A stretch of 6,319 nucleotides of DNA from Chloroflexota bacterium (GTDB lineage Bacteria; Chloroflexota; Dehalococcoidia; JACQGW01). The translations under genes were made by a program, and so were the position numbers. A model generated the notes under the pieces. That model was not told where the DNA came from. It was given only the letters and a program-made list of their open reading frames with translations, and made no database searches. The stretch is from contig JACQGW010000119.1 in the NCBI GenBank assembly GCA_016199325.1, positions 1 to 6,319 of the forward strand, given 5' to 3'. Below, piece after piece: positions 1 to 5,319 of this stretch. Every line of letters starts with the position of its first letter. Within the stretch, counting starts at the first letter, position 1.

Positions 1-276
1 GGCTTTGGGACGGAGCGCTGTATCCGATTGCTCCGCTATTGTGGGGAGCTGGGCTGCCCGGGGCACTACGGCCTTGGGACGGAGGGTTGTATCCGGTTGC
101 TCCGCTACTGCGGGGAGCTGGGCTGCCCAGGGCACTCTTGCTTTGGGACGGAGCGCTGTATCCGATTGCTCCGCTATTGTGGGGAGCTGGGCTGCCCGGG
201 GCACTACGGCCTTGGGACGGAGCGTTGTATCCGGTTGCTCCGCTACTGCGGAGAACTAGGGTGCCCGGGACACTTC
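1..276 (+). repeat. 69-bp tandem repeat, four copies (2 x 138-bp dimer)
   Basis: Four head-to-tail copies occupy 1-69, 70-138, 139-207 and 208-276, with no spacers. Copies 1 and 3 differ at one base only (the first base of copy 3). Copies 2 and 4 share the CTT, CGG, TAC and TGC variants that distinguish them from copies 1 and 3. This indicates a 69-bp unit that first diverged as a pair and was then duplicated as a 138-bp dimer. The unit length is a multiple of three, so copy-number change keeps the reading frame. The array may continue left of the window. Confidence 0.95.
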
Positions 277-312
277 GGGCCCAACCGATGCGCTCCGATG
301 CGATGGAAGTGA
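1..312 (+). CDS. 3' end of a Cys-rich 23-residue tandem repeat protein (partial)
   Basis: I do not recognise this protein. The frame starting at base 1 is open from the window edge to a TGA at 310-312, giving 103 visible residues, and the true start lies outside. It holds four consecutive 23-residue repeats, then a 11-residue tail ending RWK. Each repeat has C7, C14, C19 and H22, spaced C-x6-C-x4-C-x2-H, with a conserved GTE near its start and a helical-looking IRLLRY segment between the first two Cys. All three forward frames are open, but the copies differ at about 15 columns of which 11 are third positions of this frame, ten of them purely synonymous. The last copy alone carries five synonymous changes. 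The opposite-strand frame that shares these wobble positions is broken by stops. I infer real coding under purifying selection. The spacing could bind metal, but no known family was matched. Confidence 0.6.
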   Translation, partial: GFGTERCIRLLRYCGELGCPGHYGLGTEGCIRLLRYCGELGCPGHSCFGTERCIRLLRYCGELGCPGHYGLGTERCIRLLRYCGELGCPGHFGPNRCAPMRWK

Positions 313-412
313 GTCACTGAGAGATTCCGCGGTTGCGTGTTCTCCTGCGGTTTGTCTCGCCGCGGAGCATGCGACCTCGGATGGGTGTGGTTTCCGAGTC
401 GGGAGGTCGACG

Positions 413-658
413 ATGACATCCGAGCCACCATCGAAGCTCGTCGAAGAGTGCATGCGCATTGTCCAGGAGCACCTTGATCGGGAGGCGGGAAATCGGCGGT
501 TGGAGTGGCTGGCGCCGCGGGAGCTGTGCGCCGAGCAGAAGGCGGCGCTGGTCCACGACATCGCCGCGCTGCTGGCCGAGCCCATCGCTCCGCCTGCCCT
601 CGTCCAGCGTCGCCAGCCGAGCCACTGGTGGGAGCTGATGCGCCGGCTCTGGCGCTAG
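413..658 (+). CDS. Small hypothetical protein, 81 aa
   Basis: I do not recognise this gene. The ATG at 413 is preceded by GGGAGG at 401-406, a well-spaced Shine-Dalgarno, and most codons end in G or C, like the other genes here. The product is hydrophilic and mostly helical in appearance: residues 8-25 (KLVEECMRIVQEHLDREA) look amphipathic, residues 33-62 form a second likely helical stretch, and a proline-containing linker leads to an aromatic, basic C-terminus with HWWELMRRLWR. There is no signal peptide or membrane segment, and the two Cys are not paired as a motif. It lies 100 bases after the Cys-rich repeat ORF on the same strand and converges on the phosphofructokinase gene across a long hairpin. 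The function is unknown. Longer minus-strand ORFs over this span lack supporting features. Confidence 0.6.
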   Translation: MTSEPPSKLVEECMRIVQEHLDREAGNRRLEWLAPRELCAEQKAALVHDIAALLAEPIAPPALVQRRQPSHWWELMRRLWR

Positions 659-663
659 GACGG

Positions 664-737
664 GTTTCTGGTCTGTGGTTTCTCGTTTCTGGTTCGAGAC
701 GCATCGGGGCGACCAGAAACCAGAAACGAGAAACCTC
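664..737. repeat. Inverted arrays of a GTTTCTG-type heptamer; 18-bp stem
   Basis: The left arm is a run of heptamers (GTTTCTG, GTCTGTG, GTTTCTC, GTTTCTG, then a degenerate unit) from 664 to 698. The right arm at 714-734 holds two CAGAAAC and one GAGAAAC, the same heptamer inverted. Bases 677-694 pair perfectly with 718-735 (18 bp) around a 23-base loop. The element sits between the stop of the small plus-strand ORF and the stop of the minus-strand phosphofructokinase gene, so it could act as a bidirectional terminator or 3'-end stabiliser. There is no long T tract on either side, so this role is inferred. Confidence 0.8.
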
Positions 738-752
738 GTACTCTGGGTGTTC

Positions 753-1832
753 TTAGCCGAAGACGATGCCGAGGCCGCGCGCCGTCCGGATGATCTCTCC
801 ATCGATCGGGACGGCTTTCTGAACGGCGACGGCTTCCGCCAGGCCGACCACGGCGATACTCGTGCCGTGGAGCGCGACCATGTGGGCCTGGTAGCCGTCC
901 GCTACCGCACGGACCGCCGCGCCGCCGAAGCGCGTCGCCAGGATGCGGTCGGAAGCCGCGGGCGAGCCGCCGCGCTGGAGATGCCCCAGCACGGTCACGC
1001 GGGTCTCCAGACCGGTGAGCTGCTCGATCATCTCCGCCACCCGGTAGCTAACGCCGCCCAGGCGAACCAGGCCGGTCTCGGCGTATCGCTCGACGATCGT
1101 CTGCGTCCCGCCGATCGGCACCGCGCCTTCGGCGGCGACGACGATCGAGAACGTGCGCCCTGCCGCCTGGCGCGCGTGGATCTTCTGGCAGAGGGCTTCG
1201 GGCGAGAACGGGATCTCCGGGATCAGGATGACGTCGGCGCCGCCCGCGATGCCCGACATGAGCGCAATCCAGCCGACGTTCCGCCCCATCACCTCGACGA
1301 CCATCGTCCGGTGGTGGCTTTCGGCGGTGGTGTGCAGCCGGTCGATCGCCTCCGTGGCCGTCTGGACGGCCGTCTCGAAGCCGAAGGTGACGTCAGTGGC
1401 CGAGAGGTCGTTGTCGATGGTCTTAGGAATGCCCACGATGGACGCGCCCAGTTGGGTGAGCTCGTAGGCGATGCGGAGCGACCCATCCCCGCCGATGACG
1501 ACGAGGACGTCCATCAGCTCGCGGATGCGGACGACGGTCTCCCGGGACACGTCCCGGACGACGGCGCGCCCGTCCTCGACGGTGCGGAGTGCAAAGGGAT
1601 TGCCACGATTCGTCGTGCCGAGGATGGTGCCGCCGCGGGGGAGGATGCCGCGTACGTCGTCCACGGTGAGCCGGCGCATGCGGTTGCGGATGAGCCCCTC
1701 GAACCCGTCCTCGACGCCGATGACCTCCCAGTCGTACTCGCCGATGGCCGTCTTGACCACGGCGCGGATCACGGCGTTCAGCCCCGGACAATCGCCACCG
1801 CCGGTGAGCACGCCGATTCGGTGAACAGCCAT
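753..1832 (-). CDS. pfkA: 6-phosphofructokinase, ATP-type by active-site residues
   Basis: Phosphorylates fructose 6-phosphate to fructose 1,6-bisphosphate, the committing step of glycolysis, in the cytoplasm. The 359-residue product has the family motifs in order: nucleotide-binding GGGDCPGLN at 11-19, GGDGS at 114-118, catalytic PKTIDND at 136-142 (D140 is the expected base), MGR at 182-184 and GHLQRGGSP at 283-291. Gly117 matches E. coli Gly104, where PPi-dependent enzymes carry Asp, which favours ATP. Lys137 matches E. coli Gly124, where PPi enzymes also have Lys. This Gly/Lys pairing is known from actinobacterial-type group III ATP enzymes. I chose the ATG at 1832 because AGGA lies 8 bases upstream. 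An in-frame ATG at 1841 would add three residues (MDE) but has no spaced ribosome binding site. It diverges from ribokinase, with the transposon-like repeat between them. Confidence 0.95.
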   Translation of the reverse strand: MAVHRIGVLTGGGDCPGLNAVIRAVVKTAIGEYDWEVIGVEDGFEGLIRNRMRRLTVDDVRGILPRGGTILGTTNRGNPFALRTVEDGRAVVRDVSRETVVRIRELMDVLVVIGGDGSLRIAYELTQLGASIVGIPKTIDNDLSATDVTFGFETAVQTATEAIDRLHTTAESHHRTMVVEVMGRNVGWIALMSGIAGGADVILIPEIPFSPEALCQKIHARQAAGRTFSIVVAAEGAVPIGGTQTIVERYAETGLVRLGGVSYRVAEMIEQLTGLETRVTVLGHLQRGGSPAASDRILATRFGGAAVRAVADGYQAHMVALHGTSIAVVGLAEAVAVQKAVPIDGEIIRTARGLGIVFG

Positions 1833-1867
1833 CTCGTCCATCCTGGTGTCTGCAATCGGATGTAGCG

Positions 1868-1969
1868 CCTATCCGACAACGGACCCCCTCAGTCCCCCTG
1901 CCGGCGGGGGGAAGCGGAGCTGCTCCCTCCCCGCCGACGGGGAGGGCCGGGGTGGGGTTCTCGGATAGG
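1868..1969. repeat. ~102-bp GC-rich palindromic element with 9-bp terminal inverted repeats (MITE/REP-like)
   Basis: CCTATCCGA at 1868-1876 is the exact inverse of TCGGATAGG at 1961-1969, and the next ~25 bases inside each end are imperfect complements rich in C on the left and G on the right. Two further palindromes sit inside: a near-perfect one centred at about 1902 (CCCCC...GGGGG around GCCGGC), and a 9-bp perfect stem at 1925-1933/1938-1946 with a four-base loop. It carries no ORF of its own. The architecture fits a non-autonomous, dispersed palindromic repeat in the divergent intergenic space between pfkA and rbsK. No clear target-site duplication was found. Confidence 0.6.
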
Positions 1970-1975
1970 TTCGTA

Positions 1976-2009
1976 GCCGGCCAGTCGTGCCGTCGCGGGC
2001 CGGCCTTTT
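1976..2009 (+). terminator. Possible weak hairpin plus T-tract upstream of ribokinase
   Basis: GCCGGCC at 1976-1982 can pair with GGCCGGC at 1998-2004 around a 15-base loop, followed by C and TTTT at 2006-2009. That resembles a short intrinsic terminator on the plus strand. No plus-strand gene ends just upstream, so it would either stop transcription leaving the adjacent palindromic repeat or attenuate a ribokinase leader. In GC-rich DNA a 7-bp GC stem can arise by chance. Confidence 0.25.
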
Positions 2010-2103
2010 CGAGCTCGTCTGCACGGCATGATACCTACCTGACGCCTGATCGTCAACCAGGGGGCTATCCTTAGGACGTCGCCTTCTGCGTGGAGATGGT
2101 ACT

Positions 2104-3021
2104 GTGAGTATCGTGGTCGTCGGTGGCGCCAACCAGGACCTCCTCGTCCACGTCGAGCGCTTTCCGGTGCCCGGCGAGACGGTGGTCGGATCCGAGTACC
2201 TCCAGGCGCCGGGGGGCAAGGGGGCAAACCAGGCCGTTGCCGTGGCCCGGCTGGGCACTCCCGTCGGCCTCATCGCCCGGGTGGGCGCCGACGTCTTCGG
2301 CGACGTCCTGATCGAGGGCTGGCGCCGTGAAGGGATCGATACCCGGTGGGTCCAGCGAGACACGCGTGTGCCCACCGGCGTCGCCTTCATCCTGATCCAG
2401 CCTGACGCCGAGAACGAGATCGTCGTCGCGCTCGGCGCCAATGGGCGGCTCAGCGCCGCGGACGTCGAGGCCGCCGAGGAGGCGATAGCCGGCGCCGCCG
2501 TGCTGGCCTGCCAGCTCGAAGTGCCGCTGGACACCGTCCAGCGGGCCGTCGGTCTCGCCCACGCCCATGGCGCCTCAGTGTTGCTCAACCCGGCGCCGGC
2601 CCGCGAGCTGCCGGAGAGCCTCTTGAGACAGGTCGACGTCCTGACGCCGAACGCCACGGAAGCGGCTCGACTGGTCGGACGTCCGATCGTGACGGTCGAC
2701 GATGCCAGGGCGGCCGGCGAAGAGCTGCTGAAGCGGGGTGTTGGGAGCGCCGTGATCACGCTGGGCCGGCGGGGCGCCGTGCTCATTCAGCCCGATCGGC
2801 AGGAGCACGTGGCCGCGATTCCGGTGGACGCCGTCGACCCGACCGGTGCCGGCGACGCCTTCAACGGCGCCCTGGCCGTCTTCCTGGCCGAGGGCCGCTC
2901 ACTGGTAGAGGCCACCCGTCTGGCGAGCGCCGCCGCAGCCCTGGCGACCACCCGCGTCGGCGCCCAGACGGCGCTGCCGACGCGGGATGAGGTGCTGGGG
3001 CTGGTCCGTAGGAGCTCGTAG
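2104..3021 (+). CDS. rbsK: Ribokinase (PfkB family)
   Basis: ATP-dependent phosphorylation of D-ribose to ribose 5-phosphate, linking ribose or nucleoside breakdown to the pentose phosphate pathway; cytoplasmic. The 305-residue length is typical. GANQD near residue 8 supplies the N and D that match sugar-binding residues in E. coli RbsK. GGKGANQA at 37-44 is the first PfkB signature, NPAPARELP at 162-170 and TPNATE at 181-186 are strongly RbsK-like, and DPTGAGDAFNGAL from 245 is the second signature with catalytic Asp251 in GAGD. The GTG start at 2104 has GGAG at 2092-2095 with 8-base spacing; the ATG at 2097 is in a frame that stops at once. No ribose transporter or RbsR-like regulator is in the window. 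The gene converges on the RidA-like gene with only 12 bases between stops. Another PfkB sugar kinase is possible but less likely given the RbsK-specific motifs. Confidence 0.93.
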   Translation: MSIVVVGGANQDLLVHVERFPVPGETVVGSEYLQAPGGKGANQAVAVARLGTPVGLIARVGADVFGDVLIEGWRREGIDTRWVQRDTRVPTGVAFILIQPDAENEIVVALGANGRLSAADVEAAEEAIAGAAVLACQLEVPLDTVQRAVGLAHAHGASVLLNPAPARELPESLLRQVDVLTPNATEAARLVGRPIVTVDDARAAGEELLKRGVGSAVITLGRRGAVLIQPDRQEHVAAIPVDAVDPTGAGDAFNGALAVFLAEGRSLVEATRLASAAAALATTRVGAQTALPTRDEVLGLVRRSS

Positions 3022-3033
3022 GAAGGAGTACCG

Positions 3034-3417
3034 TCACCCCTCCACTACCGCCACGACCTCGATCTCCACCAGGAGGTCCGGCGAGGCGAGGCTCTCCACG
3101 ACGACGAAGGTGGAGGCGACCTGGGTCAGGCCGTAGCGGGCGCGGACTTCGGAGATGGTGGGCCGGAAGGCAAAGTGGGTGGCGAAGGTCGTCATCTTGA
3201 CGACGTCGCCGAGCGCGGCCCCTGCGGCTGCCAGCACCCGACGGAGGTTCTCGAAGACCTGGACTGCCTGCGCCTCGACGTTGCCGGGGCCGACGAGGGT
3301 GCCCGACGGATCGAGCGCGACCTGCCCGGCGACGTAGATGGTGTTCCCTGCCCGAATGGCGTGGGCATAAGCAGCCGTCGGATGCACATCCGGCGGAACG
3401 ATGATTCGCTTCTCCAT
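3034..3417 (-). CDS. RidA/YjgF/YER057c/UK114 family protein lacking the catalytic Arg
   Basis: The 127-residue product matches the RidA fold in length and pattern: AYAHAIRAGNTIYVAGQVALDPSG at residues 16-39, NVEAQAVQVFENLRRVLAAAG at 46-66, DVVKMTTF at 71-78 and the closing LLVEIEVVAVVEG. RidA proper hydrolyses reactive enamine/imine intermediates such as 2-aminoacrylate, using an Arg near residue 105. Aligned on the VEIE motif, that site here is Ser102 (VASTF instead of the usual AR[ST]T), and no nearby Arg replaces it. It therefore probably belongs to a non-deaminase Rid subgroup of unknown activity. The start is fixed by a strong GGAGGAG five bases upstream; the frame stays open further upstream but that extension looks non-coding. 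It is the last gene of the molybdenum-hydroxylase operon, which suggests a role in the same catabolic pathway. Confidence 0.88.
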   Translation of the reverse strand: MEKRIIVPPDVHPTAAYAHAIRAGNTIYVAGQVALDPSGTLVGPGNVEAQAVQVFENLRRVLAAAGAALGDVVKMTTFATHFAFRPTISEVRARYGLTQVASTFVVVESLASPDLLVEIEVVAVVEG

Positions 3418-3439
3418 CTGCTCCTCCCTATTGGCGCAA

Positions 3440-3463
3440 TCCTGGTGTCCCTGGCGCCCTGGC
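3440..3463. repeat. Degenerate 8-bp direct repeat
   Basis: In the 62-base gap between the RidA-like and [2Fe-2S] genes the plus strand reads TCCTGGTG, TCCCTGGC, GCCCTGGC: three eight-base units sharing a CCTGG core. It may be a decayed short tandem repeat like the heptamer arrays elsewhere in the window, or chance in GC-rich sequence. Confidence 0.35.
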
Positions 3464-3479
3464 GGTTCGCTGCGGTGCT

Positions 3480-3962
3480 CTAGCGTGCTTCGGCCGGCGC
3501 CATCTCGCCGGCGGCCTTGAGCACGGCGCGGACGATGTTGACGTAGCCGGTGCATCGACAGAGGTTGCCGGCGAGCGCGTCGCGGACTTCGGGCTCCGTC
3601 GGGCTGGGGTTGCGATCGAGCAGCGCCTTCGCCGACATGATGAAGCCTGGTGTACAGAAGCCGCACTGCAAGCCGCCGACCTCGGCGAAGGCGCGCTGGA
3701 GCGGATGCAGCGCGGCACCATCCGCTACCCCCTCGATGGTCAGAACCTCGCGTCCATTGGCATCGGGCGCCAGCACCATGCAGCTCGTCACCGGCTTGCC
3801 GTCCAGAATGACGGTGCAGGCGCCGCAGTCGCCGGCGTCGCAGCCCCGCTTGGTTCCCGTGAGCGCCAGCGCGTCACGCAGGACGTCCAGCAGCGAGCGC
3901 TGTGGCTCGGTCTCGACCGAAACCGCCCGGCCGTTGACGCGCATCGTCAGGCTGTACTTCAT
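3480..3962 (-). CDS. Molybdenum hydroxylase small subunit, two [2Fe-2S] clusters (CoxS/XdhC-type iron-sulfur subunit)
   Basis: Electron-transfer subunit of a xanthine dehydrogenase/CO dehydrogenase-family enzyme, passing electrons from the Mo cofactor to FAD. The 160-residue length is normal. The N-terminal ferredoxin-like domain has C41, C46, C49 and C61 (GCDAGDCGACTV, then SC), and the C-terminal helical domain has C100 and C103 in QCGFCTPGF and C135 and C137 in CRCTGY. All eight cluster ligands are present, so the subunit should be intact. The start at 3962 has GGAGG eight bases upstream. That site is part of an 11-base direct repeat (GCATCCTCC on the plus strand at 3967-3975 and 3978-3986), which duplicates the Shine-Dalgarno. 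It lies 50 bases after the FAD-subunit gene on the same strand. Exact substrate class cannot be told from this subunit. Confidence 0.95.
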   Translation of the reverse strand: MKYSLTMRVNGRAVSVETEPQRSLLDVLRDALALTGTKRGCDAGDCGACTVILDGKPVTSCMVLAPDANGREVLTIEGVADGAALHPLQRAFAEVGGLQCGFCTPGFIMSAKALLDRNPSPTEPEVRDALAGNLCRCTGYVNIVRAVLKAAGEMAPAEAR

Positions 3963-4012
3963 CGCTGCATCCTCCCCGCATCCTCCCTCGTCGTATCCTC
4001 GCTCCGTGCTTC

Positions 4013-4873
4013 CTACTGGGCTCCCGCGACCTGCCGCAGCAGGCGGGCGGTGAGCGTCTCGACCATCTGGCGCCGGTAATCCAGCGAGGCGCGCAGGTCC
4101 GTGATCGGTCGCGACTCGTCGGCCGCCATGCGCCCGGCTTCGGCAAGGACTTCCGCCAGGGGCGGCTGGCCCCGCAGGAACGCCTCGGTCTGTCGCGCCC
4201 GCAGCGGGGTCGGCGCAACGGCGCCCAGCGCCAGGCGCGCCTCGGCGATCACGCCATTGGTCCGGGCGACGAGCGCGCCGACGCCAACGAACGCCAGGTC
4301 CATGGCCTTCCGCGTCGTCAGGCGGAAGTAGACCGACTGCGACCCGGCCGGCGGTGGGGCCAGCGCAAACCCCGTGACGATCTCGCCGGGCTGGAGCGCC
4401 GACCTGCCGGGTCCGAGGAAGAACGCGACCAGCGGGACCGATCGTTCCCCGGCCGGCCCCGCGATCCGGACCACCGCCTCATACAGGAGCAGCGCCGGAG
4501 CGGAGTCCGCCGCGGGGGAGGCATTGGCAATGTTGCCGCCGATGGTCGCCAGGTTGCGGATCTGCACGGAGCCGATCATGCCGGCGCCGGCGGCCAGCGC
4601 GGGATAGCGCGACCGGACGATCGGCGACTCCGCGATCTCGCCCATCGTCGTACAGGCGCCGATCCGGACGCCGCCGCCCGACATCTCGGCGATGCCGGCG
4701 AGTCCAGGAATCCGCTTGAGATTCACGACTGCCGCCGGTCGCAAGCCGCGCTCACGCATCTGAATTAGCAGATCGGTGCCGCCCGCCAGCACACGAGCGC
4801 CTGCGCCGTACGCGACCAGCGCCTCGACGGCCTCGGCCACCGTCCGTGGCTCGGCATACTCAAACCTCGGCAT
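4013..4873 (-). CDS. Molybdenum hydroxylase FAD-binding medium subunit (CoxM/XdhB type)
   Basis: Binds FAD and hands electrons from the [2Fe-2S] clusters to the external acceptor in a CoxMSL-like heterotrimer. The 286-residue length suits the family. AGGTDLL at 30-36 and TIGGNIANASPAAD at 110-123 are the two FAD-binding signatures of this subunit. The family C-terminal domain follows, with ALGAVAPTPLRA around 216-226 and DYRRQMVETLTARLL at 265-279. The start at 4873 is preceded by GGAGGAGG. A longer open frame reaches 4960, but its N-terminus is just the translated heptamer repeat, so it is rejected. It sits downstream of the XdhC-like genes and upstream of the iron-sulfur subunit. The usual molybdopterin large subunit is not adjacent. 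Confidence 0.94.
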   Translation of the reverse strand: MPRFEYAEPRTVAEAVEALVAYGAGARVLAGGTDLLIQMRERGLRPAAVVNLKRIPGLAGIAEMSGGGVRIGACTTMGEIAESPIVRSRYPALAAGAGMIGSVQIRNLATIGGNIANASPAADSAPALLLYEAVVRIAGPAGERSVPLVAFFLGPGRSALQPGEIVTGFALAPPPAGSQSVYFRLTTRKAMDLAFVGVGALVARTNGVIAEARLALGAVAPTPLRARQTEAFLRGQPPLAEVLAEAGRMAADESRPITDLRASLDYRRQMVETLTARLLRQVAGAQ

Positions 4874-4890
4874 ACCTCCTCCTTCCACGA

Positions 4891-5000
4891 GTGATGGGTG
4901 ATGGGTGATGAGTGATGAGTGATGAGTGATGAGTGATGAGTGATGGGTGGACGGTAGCACGCAGCCCTACTCATCACTCATTACTCATCACTCATCACCC
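4891..5000. repeat. Inverted arrays of the GTGATGA heptamer inside the operon
   Basis: Eight perfect-period heptamers (GTGATGG or GTGATGA) run from 4891 to 4946. After a spacer, four inverted units (TCATCAC, one as TCATTAC) run from 4971 to 4998. Bases 4903-4934 can pair with 4969-5000 over 32 positions with a single G/T mismatch, leaving a 34-base loop; other registers are also possible. It lies between two genes on the minus strand. Its right arm overlaps the 3' end of the XdhC-like gene, and its left arm ends a few bases upstream of the FAD gene's ribosome binding site. The transcript could fold here and alter expression between the two genes. Confidence 0.9.
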
Positions 5001-5319
5001 CGTCGGGTCCGATGGGCTCGACGAAGACGTCCATGATGCCGCCGCAGATGGCGCCGCGCAGGTCGAGGTCGATGTCCTCGGTCAGATCGACGCGGACTCG
5101 GCGGGGTTGTCCGTCCTGGATCGTTTGCATCGCCGCATAGAAGACCTCGGCCTCGCCGCAGCCGCCGCCGACGGTCCCGAGGATCTTGCCCTCCGGGGTG
5201 ACGATCATCTTGGCGCCCGGCTTTCGAGGCGTCGATCCACGAACGGCGACGATGGTGGCTAGAGCGACCCGCTCGCCGCTGCGGGCACGATCCATCGCAG
5301 CCTCAAACAGCGCCTTCAT
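4981..5319 (-). CDS. Stand-alone XdhC/CoxI N-terminal domain protein
   Basis: The 112-residue product is a single XdhC_CoxI domain, the family that helps insert or sulfurate the Mo cofactor of xanthine dehydrogenase-like enzymes. Visible motifs are VALATIVAVRGSTPRKPGAK at 18-37, GTVGGGCGEAEV at 48-59 with Cys54, and AICGGIMDVFVEP at 90-102 with Cys92; these two Cys are the conserved ones in this family. The Rossmann C-terminal domain of full-length XdhC is absent but is encoded by the overlapping gene upstream. GGAGG lies six bases before the ATG at 5319, and the start overlaps the upstream stop by 17 bases, indicating translational coupling. The final residues VMSDE and the TAA come from the heptamer repeat, so the native C-terminus may have been replaced. 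Confidence 0.9.
   Translation of the reverse strand: MKALFEAAMDRARSGERVALATIVAVRGSTPRKPGAKMIVTPEGKILGTVGGGCGEAEVFYAAMQTIQDGQPRRVRVDLTEDIDLDLRGAICGGIMDVFVEPIGPDGVMSDE

Noticed and set aside
1..276. CRISPR array
   Set aside because: The 69-bp units are contiguous, without unique spacers, and are in-frame coding repeats.
5..320. Two other open forward frames across the 69-bp repeat (5-259 and 39-320)
   Set aside because: A repeat unit divisible by three keeps every stop-free frame open. Differences between copies are synonymous only in the frame starting at base 1; in the others they change residues freely.
243..802. Minus-strand ORFs of 109-162 residues over the small plus-strand gene
   Set aside because: They run through the heptamer hairpin and have low-complexity Arg/Ser/Ala composition, with no ribosome binding site that I could see. 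The plus-strand ORF has a good one.
675..1865. 396-residue plus-strand ORF opposite phosphofructokinase
   Set aside because: It is antisense to a gene with all family motifs. Its Asp/Arg/Ala-rich composition is what GC-rich antisense frames produce.
1869..2786. 305-residue minus-strand ORF opposite ribokinase
   Set aside because: Ser/Arg/Pro/Thr-rich shadow of a clear ribokinase, with no motif of its own; part of it translates the palindromic repeat.
3418..3666. N-terminal extension of the RidA-like protein
   Set aside because: It overlaps the iron-sulfur gene in another frame and is Arg-rich and motif-free. The strong ribosome binding site lies just before 3417.
3967..3986. Duplicated GCATCCTCC (doubled Shine-Dalgarno) as a regulatory element
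   Set aside because: Only two 9-base copies 11 apart; the nearer one is an ordinary ribosome binding site, and nothing shows a function for the second.
4874..4960. N-terminal extension of the FAD subunit with repeated THHSSLI
   Set aside because: Seven-residue periodicity arises because three 7-base repeats make 21 bases. The strong GGAGGAGG and the family N-terminus place the start at 4873.
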